64,000 nt of DNA from assembly GCF_900112045.1 (NCBI RefSeq), contig NZ_FOJW01000006.1, forward strand, positions 186,001 to 250,000. Reading direction: 5' to 3'. Shown here one piece after another: positions 33,923 through 42,846 of the stretch (position 1 is its first letter; each line of letters starts with the position of its first letter). Both the position numbers and the translations under genes were made by a program. This DNA is from Lentibacillus halodurans. Lineage in GTDB: Bacteria > Bacillota > Bacilli > Bacillales > Amphibacillaceae. Below the pieces are notes generated by a model. It saw only the letters and a program-made list of their open reading frames with translations, searched no databases and was not told where the DNA came from.

Positions 33923-34063
33923 CGCTTTTATTTAAAGTATGAGCTAACCAAAAATTTCGATTTCGTTCTATTTTAATATTGTTCTGTTGTATGGATAAAA
34001 ATTAAATGTAGGGTATTGCAATTAATCATCAAGAGGGTTTATCAGGAATGATATCAAGTAACT

Positions 34064-34092
34064 TCTTTATCTCATCTTTACATCGTTATGAT
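34064..34092 (+). promoter_or_regulatory. Response-regulator promoter with 11-bp direct repeats
   Basis: TCTTTATCTCA (34064-34074) is followed at once by TCTTTACATCG (34075-34085), an 11-bp period typical for OmpR-type regulators. A TATGAT -10 lies at 34087-34092, 17 nt after the first TCTTTA, which takes the place of the -35. Autoregulation is inferred. Confidence 0.5.
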
Positions 34093-34134
34093 ATTCTTTC
34101 ATAGGCACTAACCTTGGCATTGCGAGGGAGAAAA

Positions 34135-34821
34135 ATGCAAAAAACAATATTAATTGTAGAAGATGAAGACATTTTACGTGAAATCGTTAAAGATTATTTG
34201 CTGAATGCAGGATATAACGTTTTAGAAGCTGCAGATGGAAATGAAGCGTTAACTATTTTTGAAGAACATGACGTACATTTAATTATTCTGGATATTATGC
34301 TGCCGGAGTTGGATGGGTGGTCTGTTTGCAGGAAAATCCGCAAAACTTCCAATGTGGCGATTATTATGTTGACAGCACGTGCGGATGAAGATGATACACT
34401 ACTTGGTTTTGAATTAGGTGCTGATGATTATGTCACAAAGCCATACAGCCCGCCAATTCTGCTGGCCAGAGTAAAACGATTAATTGACAGCCGATTTTCT
34501 CAGGCGAATCAGCTGCCTGATGAAAATACTTTAATTAGTAATGGTATCCGTGCCCATTTCCCTACACGTACAGTAACATTAGATGGAGAAAATATAAATT
34601 TGACATACACAGAGTTTGAAATATTAACATATTTAATGCAAAATCAAGGGATTATTATTACGAGAGAACAACTAATCACTAAAATTTGGGGTTATGAATT
34701 TGCTGGTGATGATCGTACAATTAACAGCCATATCCGTAATTTACGACATAAATTAGGTAATAAAGCAAATTGTATTGTCACGGTTATTCGGGCAGGCTAC
34801 AAATTTGAGGAAAAATCATGA
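34135..34821 (+). CDS. OmpR/PhoB-family response regulator
   Basis: 228-aa two-component regulator. Receiver domain 1-118: acidic pocket EDED (9-12), phospho-acceptor D53 in IILDIMLPE, Thr in IIMLTARAD, Lys in DDYVTKPYSPP. The C-terminal winged helix (about 130-227) has the Trans_Reg_C pattern LTYTEFEILTYLMQNQGI and DDRTINSHIRNLRHKLG. Start: ATG 34135 follows GAGGGAG; a TTG seven codons upstream is less likely. The stop overlaps the kinase start (ATGA). With the downstream amidase and deacetylase it probably controls cell-wall functions. Confidence 0.9.
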   Translation: MQKTILIVEDEDILREIVKDYLLNAGYNVLEAADGNEALTIFEEHDVHLIILDIMLPELDGWSVCRKIRKTSNVAIIMLTARADEDDTLLGFELGADDYVTKPYSPPILLARVKRLIDSRFSQANQLPDENTLISNGIRAHFPTRTVTLDGENINLTYTEFEILTYLMQNQGIIITREQLITKIWGYEFAGDDRTINSHIRNLRHKLGNKANCIVTVIRAGYKFEEKS

Positions 34822-36602
34822 AAAAAGGCATTGTATTAAAATTATTTTTGATGACAATATTATTGTGCATGCTCATTTTAGCAATGATTTATATTGGACA
34901 AACTGTATTTTTTAAGCAATATTATGCAACCCAAAAGGTAAATGACATTAAAACGAGTATTGAGTCTTTTAAGAAGGAATACCTGAAGGCCGGGGAAAAT
35001 GTACAGGCAATTAAAAGGCTGGAGCAGGATTTCTATCAGGAACATTCGACGTGGATTACAACGTTGAATAGTGCAGGAAATATTAAATACACAAATGATT
35101 TTTCTGTGAAAATTCATTCAGATGCTTCTCTGAATAAGGACCTCGCTAATCGTGATATTACCATCCCTTTGTACAGTTTTATCGGTTTAGAAGACTTAGA
35201 AAGGGTGAAGTTTAATTTAGAACAGGGAAAGCGTATTATGATTGATGGGGTAATGAAAGATGATACAGTAGTTCCTGCCATTTTAACCAGACGGAACAGG
35301 AATTTTTTATTAGAGAATAAGCTGCTTTCGGGAGAGTTATATGGAAACAGAACTGAAACAAAACCTTTACCAGCAGGAGGCTTGCAGATATATTTAACGG
35401 GAAAAATTAAGAAATTACAATTACCTGCAGGGTCCGTACGTTCAACTATTTACACAAATCGTGTGTTTATCGAACAAATCAAACAATTTCAGGCAAATCT
35501 GCTATTTAATGATAATTATAATGGCCATGCGAAAACAATCAACTATGAGCAAAATGATGTTAAGTACAAAATATTAATCAGACCGATAAAAGATGTGAAT
35601 GGTGAAACTTCTTACATTTTTGCTATGACATCATTACAGCCAATTGATGAAGCTCTACAAATGCTGGAAGATTATTATGTTTACTTAATTATATTTGTAC
35701 TGCTCCTGATTATTCTGGCATCCTTTTATTATTCGAAAAAAATCGCCAAACCATTGCTGCAAATAAACGATACGACAAGCAAGATTGCCAACTTGGACTT
35801 TTCCGAGACAATACCTGTCAGGTCAAAAGATGAAATCGGTGCGTTATCACACAATATTAATAGCCTCTCTACCACGCTGCATTCGCATATTAATCAATTG
35901 CAGGAGGATATCGAGAAGGAAAAACAACTGGAACATACACGTAAAGAATTTATTTCCGGTGTGTCACATGAATTAAAGACACCTTTAAGTATATTGAAGA
36001 GCTGTATCTCCATTTTAGAAGATGGTGTCGCTAAGGATAAAAAAGATTATTATTTTAACGCAATGGCAAAAGAAGTCGATAGAATGGATATGCTCATTGT
36101 CGATATGCTTGAATTAGCAAAATTCGAATCCGGCACGTACAAAATGGAAATGGATGTCTTCTATATTGATCAGGTCATCGAGCATATTTGCGAACAATTA
36201 GCTTTAGACATCGCTGACAAGCAATTACATGTGCATAAACACCTATCCGGGACAAAGGTCGTTGCAAATCAGCATCGGATTGAACAAGTGATTACGAACT
36301 TTATTACCAATGCGATTCGTTACACACCGAAAAATAAAAACATTAGGATTTCCACGATAGAAGAGCAGGATCGTGTAAAAGTAAGTGTGGAAAATAACGG
36401 GACTCATATTGCAGAGGAACATTTAGAGAAAATATGGGATCGTTTTTATCGCAGAGATACGTCTCGCGGACGTTCGGAAGGAAGTACGGGCTTAGGGCTT
36501 GCTATTTCAAAAAATATTTTAGAACTTCATGGTATGGCGTATGGTGTAACGAATACGGAATATGGCGTGCTGTTTTACTTCTATTTGAATAAAAAAGAGT
36601 AG
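34818..36602 (+). CDS. Sensor histidine kinase
   Basis: 594-aa membrane kinase. TM1 at about 6-28, an extracellular sensor domain of about 250 residues, TM2 near 291-312, HAMP to about 365, then the HisKA box SGVSHELKTPLSIL with phospho-acceptor H384, and HATPase_c with N-box (TNFITNAIRYTPKN) and G-box (GSTGLGLAISKNI). It is translationally coupled to the regulator. The large outside domain is typical for kinases that sense envelope conditions; the signal is unknown. A strong terminator follows. Confidence 0.9.
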   Translation: MKKGIVLKLFLMTILLCMLILAMIYIGQTVFFKQYYATQKVNDIKTSIESFKKEYLKAGENVQAIKRLEQDFYQEHSTWITTLNSAGNIKYTNDFSVKIHSDASLNKDLANRDITIPLYSFIGLEDLERVKFNLEQGKRIMIDGVMKDDTVVPAILTRRNRNFLLENKLLSGELYGNRTETKPLPAGGLQIYLTGKIKKLQLPAGSVRSTIYTNRVFIEQIKQFQANLLFNDNYNGHAKTINYEQNDVKYKILIRPIKDVNGETSYIFAMTSLQPIDEALQMLEDYYVYLIIFVLLLIILASFYYSKKIAKPLLQINDTTSKIANLDFSETIPVRSKDEIGALSHNINSLSTTLHSHINQLQEDIEKEKQLEHTRKEFISGVSHELKTPLSILKSCISILEDGVAKDKKDYYFNAMAKEVDRMDMLIVDMLELAKFESGTYKMEMDVFYIDQVIEHICEQLALDIADKQLHVHKHLSGTKVVANQHRIEQVITNFITNAIRYTPKNKNIRISTIEEQDRVKVSVENNGTHIAEEHLEKIWDRFYRRDTSRGRSEGSTGLGLAISKNILELHGMAYGVTNTEYGVLFYFYLNKKE

Positions 36603-36621
36603 ATATTTTTATTAAGAATGT

Positions 36622-36661
36622 AAGCCATCCGTTCAATGGGTTTGAACGGATGGCTTTTTTG
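36622..36661 (+). terminator. Terminator after the two-component operon
   Basis: AAGCCATCCGTTCAA / TTTGAACGGATGGCTT stem with a short loop and a T-run. Confidence 0.9.
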
Positions 36662-36730
36662 TGCGGAATGTCCGCAAAGCCGATTTTATCCAGTCGCGAA
36701 ATTTTTATACGGTATTGACCTTATCTGCAC

Positions 36731-36760
36731 TTAATCTTTACATCTGTCTATTAATCTTTA
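36731..36760 (+). promoter_or_regulatory. Repeated TTAATCTTTA boxes before the amidase gene
   Basis: TTAATCTTTA occurs at 36731 and 36751 (20-bp period). The first continues as TCTTTACATC, the same 10-mer found in the response-regulator promoter at 34075. Confidence 0.45.
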
Positions 36761-36802
36761 AAACGTACAAAGACGCTTTGAAAAAGAAAGGATAGATGAA
36801 AG

Positions 36803-37531
36803 ATGGTATTTCAACGGAAAAATTGGAGAAATCACAGGACACGGAATATGTTGGTTGTGACATTGCTCATATTTCCAATCCTGATTTTATCGGCTTGCTC
36901 CGGCAATTCCAACAATAATGCTAAGGACAGCAGTAATAACAGTAAAAACAAAAACACAGCTTTTAAGGTGGTAATCGATCCGGGACATGGCGGTGAAGAT
37001 AACGGGGCAACAGGCGCCAGCGGCCAATATGAAAAGAGTTTTACGTTAAGTTTGTCAAAAAAAGTGAAAAAGCTGTTGGAGCAGGAATCGGAAATGGAAG
37101 TTTTCATGACGAGAACAGATGACAGCTTTATTTCGCAGGAAAGCCGCTACAGACCAAAATATGCCAATAAACTGAATGCGGATGTATTTGTATCTATTCA
37201 CGGCAACACGTTTTCCAATCCGAGTGTTTCAGGCACCGAAACATTTTACTACCACAATAATTCCCGCCAGTTTGCTCAGATTTTACAGAAACATGTGGTT
37301 GAATCTACCGGATTCAGGGATAGAGGAATCAAGAAGAAAGATCTGTTCGTCGTAAGGGATACGGAAATGCCGGCAGCTTTGATTGAAGTAGGTTACCTGA
37401 CGAATCCCGCGGACGAGTCCGAAATGCGTACGGACGATCTTCAATCACGTGTCGCAGCTTCAATTGTTGAAGGCATTAAAGAGTACAAAGAACAGTCGGA
37501 TGAACAAGGCTTTTTAAATGGGGTGTTTTAA
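36803..37531 (+). CDS. N-acetylmuramoyl-L-alanine amidase, lipoprotein
   Basis: 242-aa lipoprotein. The signal has lipobox LSAC near residue 32, followed by an Asn/Ser/Lys-rich linker. The amidase_3 domain (about 53-232) has zinc ligands in VIDPGHGGEDNG (His), the Glu of YEKSFTLSLS, and SIHGNTF (His), plus the catalytic Glu in PAALIEVGYLTNP. It cuts between MurNAc and the stem peptide. There is no cell-wall-binding repeat, so the lipid anchor keeps it at the membrane face. It has its own promoter region with boxes shared with the two-component operon, and a terminator behind. Confidence 0.9.
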   Translation: MVFQRKNWRNHRTRNMLVVTLLIFPILILSACSGNSNNNAKDSSNNSKNKNTAFKVVIDPGHGGEDNGATGASGQYEKSFTLSLSKKVKKLLEQESEMEVFMTRTDDSFISQESRYRPKYANKLNADVFVSIHGNTFSNPSVSGTETFYYHNNSRQFAQILQKHVVESTGFRDRGIKKKDLFVVRDTEMPAALIEVGYLTNPADESEMRTDDLQSRVAASIVEGIKEYKEQSDEQGFLNGVF

Positions 37532-37573
37532 GGTCAGGACTAAAAATCAATACAGCAATATATAGCGCAGCAT

Positions 37574-37621
37574 GCCATCCAATTTTCTGACGTTATAAGT
37601 CACTAAATTGGATGGCTTTTT
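37574..37621 (+). terminator. Terminator after the amidase gene
   Basis: GCCATCCAATTT / AAATTGGATGGC stem followed by TTTTT. Confidence 0.85.
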
Positions 37622-37656
37622 ACATTTCATCCAATCTTTAGCTCAAATCCATTTCA

Positions 37657-37678
37657 TCTTCATTTTGTCTTTATCTCA
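37657..37678 (+). promoter_or_regulatory. 11-bp direct repeats before the deacetylase gene
   Basis: TCTTCATTTTG (37657-37667) and TCTTTATCTCA (37668-37678). The second is identical to the first box of the response-regulator promoter (34064-34074). Confidence 0.45.
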
Positions 37679-37726
37679 CTTTATTAATCTATCTACAAGA
37701 TTAAAAAATGGAATAGAGGTCTTTAC

Positions 37727-38578
37727 ATGAAAAAGCTTATACTATTTATTTTCCTTGGCTGTTTGGTTGTTTTTTATGCCTGTAGTAAAGATTTAGAACC
37801 TAATGACAAAACAGCTGAGTTATATTTGGAATATAAAGATTCACCAGGCGCTGAGTTTCATCCGGAATATAAAGATTTACCAGATTCCCGAAAAACAAAA
37901 TCAGATAAGTCAGAGGCGAATAATGGATCCGTTTCTCCAAATGCAGAAAAGACTGTTTATTTAACCTTTGATGACGGTCCTACTTCAGCAACAACAGATA
38001 TTTTAGATACTTTACACCAATTCAATGCTAAAGCAACATTTTTCATGCTGGAACCTTCTATGAGGGAATCACCAGAAGTTGTAGACAAAATCGTAGAGCA
38101 GGGTCATGCTGTGGGTTTACATGGTGTGACCCACGACATAAACCACTTTTACAAATCTGAACAATCTGCTCTTAAAGAAATAACTACGGCACAGGAGACA
38201 CTTCAACAAATTACAGGAGTCAGGTCCAATCTGATTCGGACACCTTATGGCAGTGTTCCGTATTTAACTAAATCATATCGGGAGGTTTTAGACAGCAATG
38301 GTTTTAAATTGTGGGATTGGAATGTTGACAGCAGGGATTGGTCCTTATCCAGTGACCAATATTTAGATACGGTCATTGGACAAATAGAAGAATTAGTAAA
38401 TGCAGGAGTGATACCAATTATTCTTATGCATGATAAACAAAATACAGCTGATCATTTGTCTATTCTATTAACCTATCTATCAGAACATGGATTTCAAACA
38501 AAAAAAATTGAAGAAAATATACAACCATATAACTTCAATTGTTATCAACGTTGTTATCGACTATCCACACAGGAATAA
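37727..38578 (+). CDS. Polysaccharide deacetylase (NodB domain), lipoprotein
   Basis: 283-aa lipoprotein. The signal ends in FYACS (C about 19). After a linker with a short internal repeat (EYKDSPGAEFHPEYKDLPDS) the NodB domain spans about 80-270: motif 1 TFDDGPTSAT (catalytic and metal Asp), motif 2 LHGVTHDINH (metal His pair), motif 3 IRTPYGS, motif 5 IILMHDK. This is the peptidoglycan GlcNAc or MurNAc deacetylase type (PgdA/PdaA-like), which lowers lysozyme sensitivity. The second member of a probable two-component regulon with the amidase. Confidence 0.9.
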   Translation: MKKLILFIFLGCLVVFYACSKDLEPNDKTAELYLEYKDSPGAEFHPEYKDLPDSRKTKSDKSEANNGSVSPNAEKTVYLTFDDGPTSATTDILDTLHQFNAKATFFMLEPSMRESPEVVDKIVEQGHAVGLHGVTHDINHFYKSEQSALKEITTAQETLQQITGVRSNLIRTPYGSVPYLTKSYREVLDSNGFKLWDWNVDSRDWSLSSDQYLDTVIGQIEELVNAGVIPIILMHDKQNTADHLSILLTYLSEHGFQTKKIEENIQPYNFNCYQRCYRLSTQE

Positions 38579-38882
38579 GAAAAGCAAGATTTGGAGAACA
38601 GGCAATACAAAATAAGCATACGGAGAAAATGGATGTTTTCTCTGTATGTTGAAGTTGCCTAAAATCACTTGTAGTTTCGTAGATTCGCTTGTTATACGGG
38701 ATCGTGTCCCAACCAGCCTCAAACATGTTTCTACAAGTAGGGGGGAACAGTATTACGGACGAGATCGTTGTCCTACGGGCGCGAACGTTCTACCTCGGCT
38801 ACATCAATCATAGAATCTATGAAAAATAGGTCAACCAGAATAACTGGCTGATCTCGTAATACGAAGGGTGCGATTGTATAAA

Positions 38883-38912
38883 AATTAGCCTAATTTCTCG
38901 TTAGGCTTTATA
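38883..38912 (+). terminator. Hairpin AGCCTAA/TTAGGCT
   Basis: 7-bp stem with a 7-nt loop followed by TTATAT. Confidence 0.5.
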
Positions 38913-38925
38913 TATTATGCTACAA

Positions 38926-38972
38926 TGCAAAATAGTACCCAAAAAAAGTGCAAAATAGCGCTGAAAGTGACA
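38926..38972 (+). mobile_element. Possible isolated IS21-family end
   Basis: TGCAAAATAGTACC and TGCAAAATAGCGCTG occur 23 bp apart, followed by AAAGTGACA. Repeated T-G-x-A-A-A-x-T-A-G units near a TGTCA/TGACA end are typical for IS21-family termini. No transposase remains next to it. The assignment rests on pattern only. Confidence 0.35.
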
Positions 38973-39142
38973 AAGTAGAGATTCCATAATTATGTTGAAA
39001 TGCATTATTTATTTCTAATATTTATCATAAGTAATGTGATGAGCTGTTAAGGTGAAGTGCTGCTATTTTTGTGTTAGGTTTGATAAGGCATATTGAATCT
39101 TTGAAACAAAATGTGAACGATTTGGGAATGGAGACGAATGCT

Positions 39143-40912
39143 ATGTTTGTTACTCACTTTGTCGTCAGTTTTACCGTATCGTCTTTTACGGTTGGCATGA
39201 TTATGCTATTTCGGAAATTGTTCAAAAAACAATTATCAGCGAAATGGCAATATAATCTCTGGTTTTTATGGCTGATGGCATTGACGCTTCCTTTGATACC
39301 CAATCATTTGTTTGATTTTGGTCATCACTTTTCGTGGGATCGTCATCAACATAATGCATCAGGTCATTCAATTGCTCCTGAGGGGAACCAAACATTAAAT
39401 GACACCAACTGGATGCAAGACTTTGCGATATCGGTTAATCGCTTCGACATGACCTTCCTGAATGAAATGTTAGCCTTTATATGGATAACAGGGATGTTCA
39501 TCATGATTGGTCTGACCGTACGCAGCTGGTTAAATCTTAAACGCATTAAAAGCACCACATCCAGCTTAAAAAATAAAGAAGTCACAGCCCTATTTGAACA
39601 GTGCAAGCGAGATTTAAATATATCGAGACATTTGATTGTTGGGGAGTCACCGCTTGTTAAGTCCCCTTTGACGTTTGGCCTTTTTAAGACCTTCGTTGTA
39701 CTTCCGAATCATTTTGAAAAATGGTTGTCTATGGACGATATCAAACACATCTTCCTGCATGAATTGAACCATTATAAATATAAAGATATGGCAACGAATT
39801 ACATGATCATCTTTTTTCAAATTTTATACTGGTTTAATCCTTTCGTCTGGATTGCGTTCAGGGAAATGAGACTGGATCGTGAAATTGCCTGTGATATTGG
39901 TGTCTTAAATACTTTGGATAAGCAGGACCATGTCAAATATGGCAATACGATCATTGATTTTGTTGACAGATTCTCACGGCCAAGATATTTCACGTTCGTC
40001 AATCAGCTCAATGGTTCCAAGAAACAAATCAAAAAACGTATTGAACATATCGCATCATTTACGACTGAATCAAAACGTCTAAAACTGAAAAGCATCATCA
40101 TCTTTCTGATTTTGGCGGTACTTATTGCAAGTCAACTCCCAATCGTTTCGGTACTGGCATATGAGGATAATCGTCATGACTTTGCAGGGGAACAAACGGT
40201 GTATGAGGATCTAAGCACGTATTTTGCCGGATTTGAAGGGAGCTTTGTATTATATAATTTGCAAGCTGATCAATATCATATCTATAATGAAAATAAAAGC
40301 ACATTAAGGGTTTCGCCGAATTCCACTTACAAGATCTATAGCGCGTTATTTGCATTGGAGTCCAATGTAATAACAAGAGAAAGTTCAACCATTAAATGGA
40401 ATGGTGAGCAGTATCCTTATGACGCTTGGAATAGGGATCAAAATTTAGCTTCCGCCATGGAAAATTCCGTGAACTGGTATTTTCAGGAGTTGGATACGAG
40501 CGTCCATCAGGATACCATCCAATCCTATCTAAAACAGATAGGCTATGGTAATTACGACCTTTCCGGTGGAATAACCCAATATTGGCTCGAATCTTCGTTA
40601 AAGATTTCTCCAATAGAACAAGTACAATTACTCAAAGCTTTTTATACAAACAACTTTGGATTTGAGAATGAGAATATTCAAACCGTTAAAGAGACCATAC
40701 AATTAGAGGAAAAGGACGGCGCCACGCTATCAGGGAAAACAGGCACAGGGAATATCAACGATAAAAATATTCGCGGCTGGTTTATTGGATATGTCGAGAC
40801 CAGAAAGAATACCTATTTCTTTGCGACGAATATACAAAATAGGAATAATGCCACTGGAAGCGGAGCAGCGGAGATAACACAATCCATCTTACAGGATAAA
40901 GGCATATATTAA
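39143..40912 (+). CDS. blaR1: BlaR1/MecR1-family beta-lactam sensor-protease
   Basis: 589-aa membrane signal transducer. The N-terminal helices and a cytosolic M56 metalloprotease domain carry the zinc motif HELNH (about residue 210) with a downstream Glu in LDREIACD; a last helix lies near 325-345. The C-terminal extracellular sensor is class D-like: S-T-Y-K in SPNSTYKIY, S-V-N, and KTGTG. Acylation by a beta-lactam activates the protease and leads to loss of BlaI. Start: ATG 39143 follows ATGGAG and gives normal family length; the frame extends 24 codons further upstream. Its presumed targets lie 13-16 kb upstream. Confidence 0.92.
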   Translation: MFVTHFVVSFTVSSFTVGMIMLFRKLFKKQLSAKWQYNLWFLWLMALTLPLIPNHLFDFGHHFSWDRHQHNASGHSIAPEGNQTLNDTNWMQDFAISVNRFDMTFLNEMLAFIWITGMFIMIGLTVRSWLNLKRIKSTTSSLKNKEVTALFEQCKRDLNISRHLIVGESPLVKSPLTFGLFKTFVVLPNHFEKWLSMDDIKHIFLHELNHYKYKDMATNYMIIFFQILYWFNPFVWIAFREMRLDREIACDIGVLNTLDKQDHVKYGNTIIDFVDRFSRPRYFTFVNQLNGSKKQIKKRIEHIASFTTESKRLKLKSIIIFLILAVLIASQLPIVSVLAYEDNRHDFAGEQTVYEDLSTYFAGFEGSFVLYNLQADQYHIYNENKSTLRVSPNSTYKIYSALFALESNVITRESSTIKWNGEQYPYDAWNRDQNLASAMENSVNWYFQELDTSVHQDTIQSYLKQIGYGNYDLSGGITQYWLESSLKISPIEQVQLLKAFYTNNFGFENENIQTVKETIQLEEKDGATLSGKTGTGNINDKNIRGWFIGYVETRKNTYFFATNIQNRNNATGSGAAEITQSILQDKGIY

Positions 40913-41064
40913 AGATTTAATAAAATAAAAGAAATGCCTTTTTCTGTACCTATTCAATATAAGAAGGAAAACGTTGCTTGCAGTCGAGCTGAAAAAAGCT
41001 GACATACTTAAAATATATCAATGCTGTACTAGTTATAATCATAAAAAGTAGGAGGAGGATTCGT

Positions 41065-41454
41065 GTGTCAGATAAAGTACCGAGCATATCGGAAGCCGAA
41101 TGGGAAGTCATGAAAGTACTTTGGAAAAAGGCACCGCAAACAGCCAACGAGGTCATTTCCTCCTTGCAGGAGCAAACGGACTGGAAGCCGAAAACAGTAC
41201 GCACACTTTTGGATCGACTCGCCCAGAAAAAGGTTATTGATGTAAATAAGGATCAGAAAGTCTATACTTTTTTTCCGCTTTATTCCCAGAAGGATTGTCA
41301 GCACGCCGAGACACAATCCTTTATTAAGCGAATTTATGACGGAACATTAAAGTCGATGCTCGTTCAGTTCATCCAGGAGGATTCTTTATCAGAGGAAGAT
41401 ATTAAAGAACTACGCTCCATTTTGGATAAAAAGTCTAAAAAAGCGAATAAATAA
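41065..41454 (+). CDS. blaI: BlaI/MecI-family transcriptional repressor
   Basis: 129-aa dimeric winged-helix repressor. It opens with PSISEAEWEVMKVLWKKAPQ, has the recognition helix WKPKTVRTLLDRLAQKKVI, and a C-terminal dimerisation helix pair. The usual BlaR1-dependent cleavage region lies near the C-terminal helices but cannot be pinpointed. GTG start 41065 behind AGGAGGAGG. It lies 152 bp behind blaR1, in the S. aureus order (R1 then I). The two TACA-NN-TGTA dyads at 26327-26361 are the best candidate operators in the window. Confidence 0.93.
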   Translation: MSDKVPSISEAEWEVMKVLWKKAPQTANEVISSLQEQTDWKPKTVRTLLDRLAQKKVIDVNKDQKVYTFFPLYSQKDCQHAETQSFIKRIYDGTLKSMLVQFIQEDSLSEEDIKELRSILDKKSKKANK

Positions 41455-41483
41455 AGTAAGCGAGCCTTCAAAGTGTTCGGCTA

Positions 41484-41642
41484 TTATTTTTTTACTTTGC
41501 GAAAATACTGATGATAACCTTGATCGCGTATAACTATTCCAAGCTCACTTAAATCTTTTCTCAAATGTTCGGCCTCCTTTTTTTCTCCTTCTCTCAGTGC
41601 CACCCTCCGAGAATATAGAAGGGAATTGATCTCTTTACTAAG
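41484..41642 (-). pseudogene. Short C-terminal gene remnant, cysteinyl-tRNA-synthetase-like
   Basis: The minus frame reads EINSLLYSRRVALREGEKK, then HLRKDLSELGIVIRDQG and a basic end before a stop at 41484. The R-x-x-A-R/L-x-E-K-K...LR-x-x-L-x-x-L-G-I-V-I-x-D pattern resembles the extreme C-terminus of cysteinyl-tRNA synthetases. There is no start and nothing upstream. Identification is tentative. Confidence 0.35.
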
Positions 41643-42405
41643 GCTTATGTTCTAAATTCCACTTTTGATATTCGTGGATAAAAGAGTCTTTATCACGCCA
41701 AGGATAATGATGATAGAGGAAAGCGTCCTGCGCTGTATCCGAATTTCTGTCGAATGTTCCACGATATAACTCTTCGCCCGCCAGCCCTAGAATAACAAGT
41801 GTTTTATCTTCTATATAAACAGATGAAATATCTTGTTTATCAATGACTATGTTTGTATTGTCTCCTTTGATTAGACTCATGTTAGAATCGGTTATGACGA
41901 CTTTTAGATTTTCGCTAAAAATAATAGCTGTTAGTATTAATCCGATTATGATACCAACAAACGTTGCTGCGATTGATCCCCAAAAATTTAATGAAGCAAT
42001 GAACACAATCAATTTTTCCAATGGTACAATTGGCAATTTTAATATTATTTCCGTGCCGATGAGCTCAATGTTTTTCATGACTTTATCAAAGGGCACGCCA
42101 CCAAAATCGATTTGGGCGATATAGCGCTGATGGCCAAAAAGTTCATGCTGATAGAGGATTTTTTCAATGATTTCTTGAGGGCTCCCGATATTCAAAACAT
42201 TATGCGGATCTGGCCCCTGGGCAAAGAGTTGCTTTGAAAAACCTTGTCCGTTCGTCCGTTTCATTCCTATATTGACGTGAGGGTACATATCTCTTAAAGC
42301 CTGTTGTGATGTTTCAGCTGCATAGAAAAGACCGGAAGTGGCAACGGGCAGTTCTGATGTATCAAAGCCACTCTGTTGTGCAGCCTCACGATACGCATCA
42401 ATCGA
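41638..42405 (-). pseudogene. Fused fragments: luciferase-like oxidoreductase tail + YqeB-like tail
   Basis: One open frame joins two unrelated pieces. Residues about 8-130 are the C-terminal third of a luciferase-like flavin monooxygenase (AYREAAQQSGFDTSELPVAT, SPQEIIEKILYQHELFGHQR, QIDFGGVPFDKVMKNIEL). From about 131 it continues as the second half of a YqeB-type membrane protein (two helices at 137-168, then SNMSLIKGDNTNIVIDKQDI and the YHHYPWRDKDSFIHEYQKW end). Neither part has its N-terminus and there is no ribosome binding site, so this is best read as a deletion product. Confidence 0.7.
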
Positions 42406-42846
42406 GCGACATTTTATTATCACTTCATGGATAAATATGACTTAATGGAAAAAGTGTTAATAGAAGATTTGATGCTCAATGTAAACAATGAAAGCGCTGA
42501 GCATGATGAACTTAACCAAGAGACAATTGTAAGTATTTTCTTATCTGTCACGAACTTTCAAAAATCCTTGTCAACGAAATACCGAAGAAGCTTCGAGGCT
42601 TTTAGAACAACCATTGAAGCCATTATACTGAAAGAACTCCAAAATATTTTTTATCAATTGTTGTTAAAGCGACAGTCACCAGTTAGTGACCACTCTCAAA
42701 GAATTGTAGCTGTCATGTTAAGCTGGGGGATTTACGGGGCTTCCGTGGATTGGCAAGACAATAGTACGATACCGCCAGAAGAATATATAACATTAGCTCT
42801 ACCTTATATTACTCATGGGATAAAATTCCTTGATTCAGATAAGTGA
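42393..42846 (+). pseudogene. TetR-family regulator lacking its N-terminus
   Basis: The frame begins inside the TetR helix-turn-helix (RINRATFYYHFMDKYDLMEK) and then has a normal C-terminal ligand domain ending at 42846. The first ~35 residues, including helix 1 and 2 of the HTH, are missing: the opposite strand there belongs to the oxidoreductase fragment. It is truncated at the same junction and is not expected to bind DNA. Confidence 0.8.

Larger units (their letters stand above)
38579..39142. other. Gene-free region with terminator and IS-like end
   Basis: About 560 bases without a gene. It contains a terminator-type stem (38887-38907), an IS21-like terminal sequence (38926-38972), and directly before blaR1 the ribosome binding region GGAG at 39130-39133. 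No TACA-NN-TGTA BlaI box was found here, which is unexpected if BlaI controls its own operon. Confidence 0.5.
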
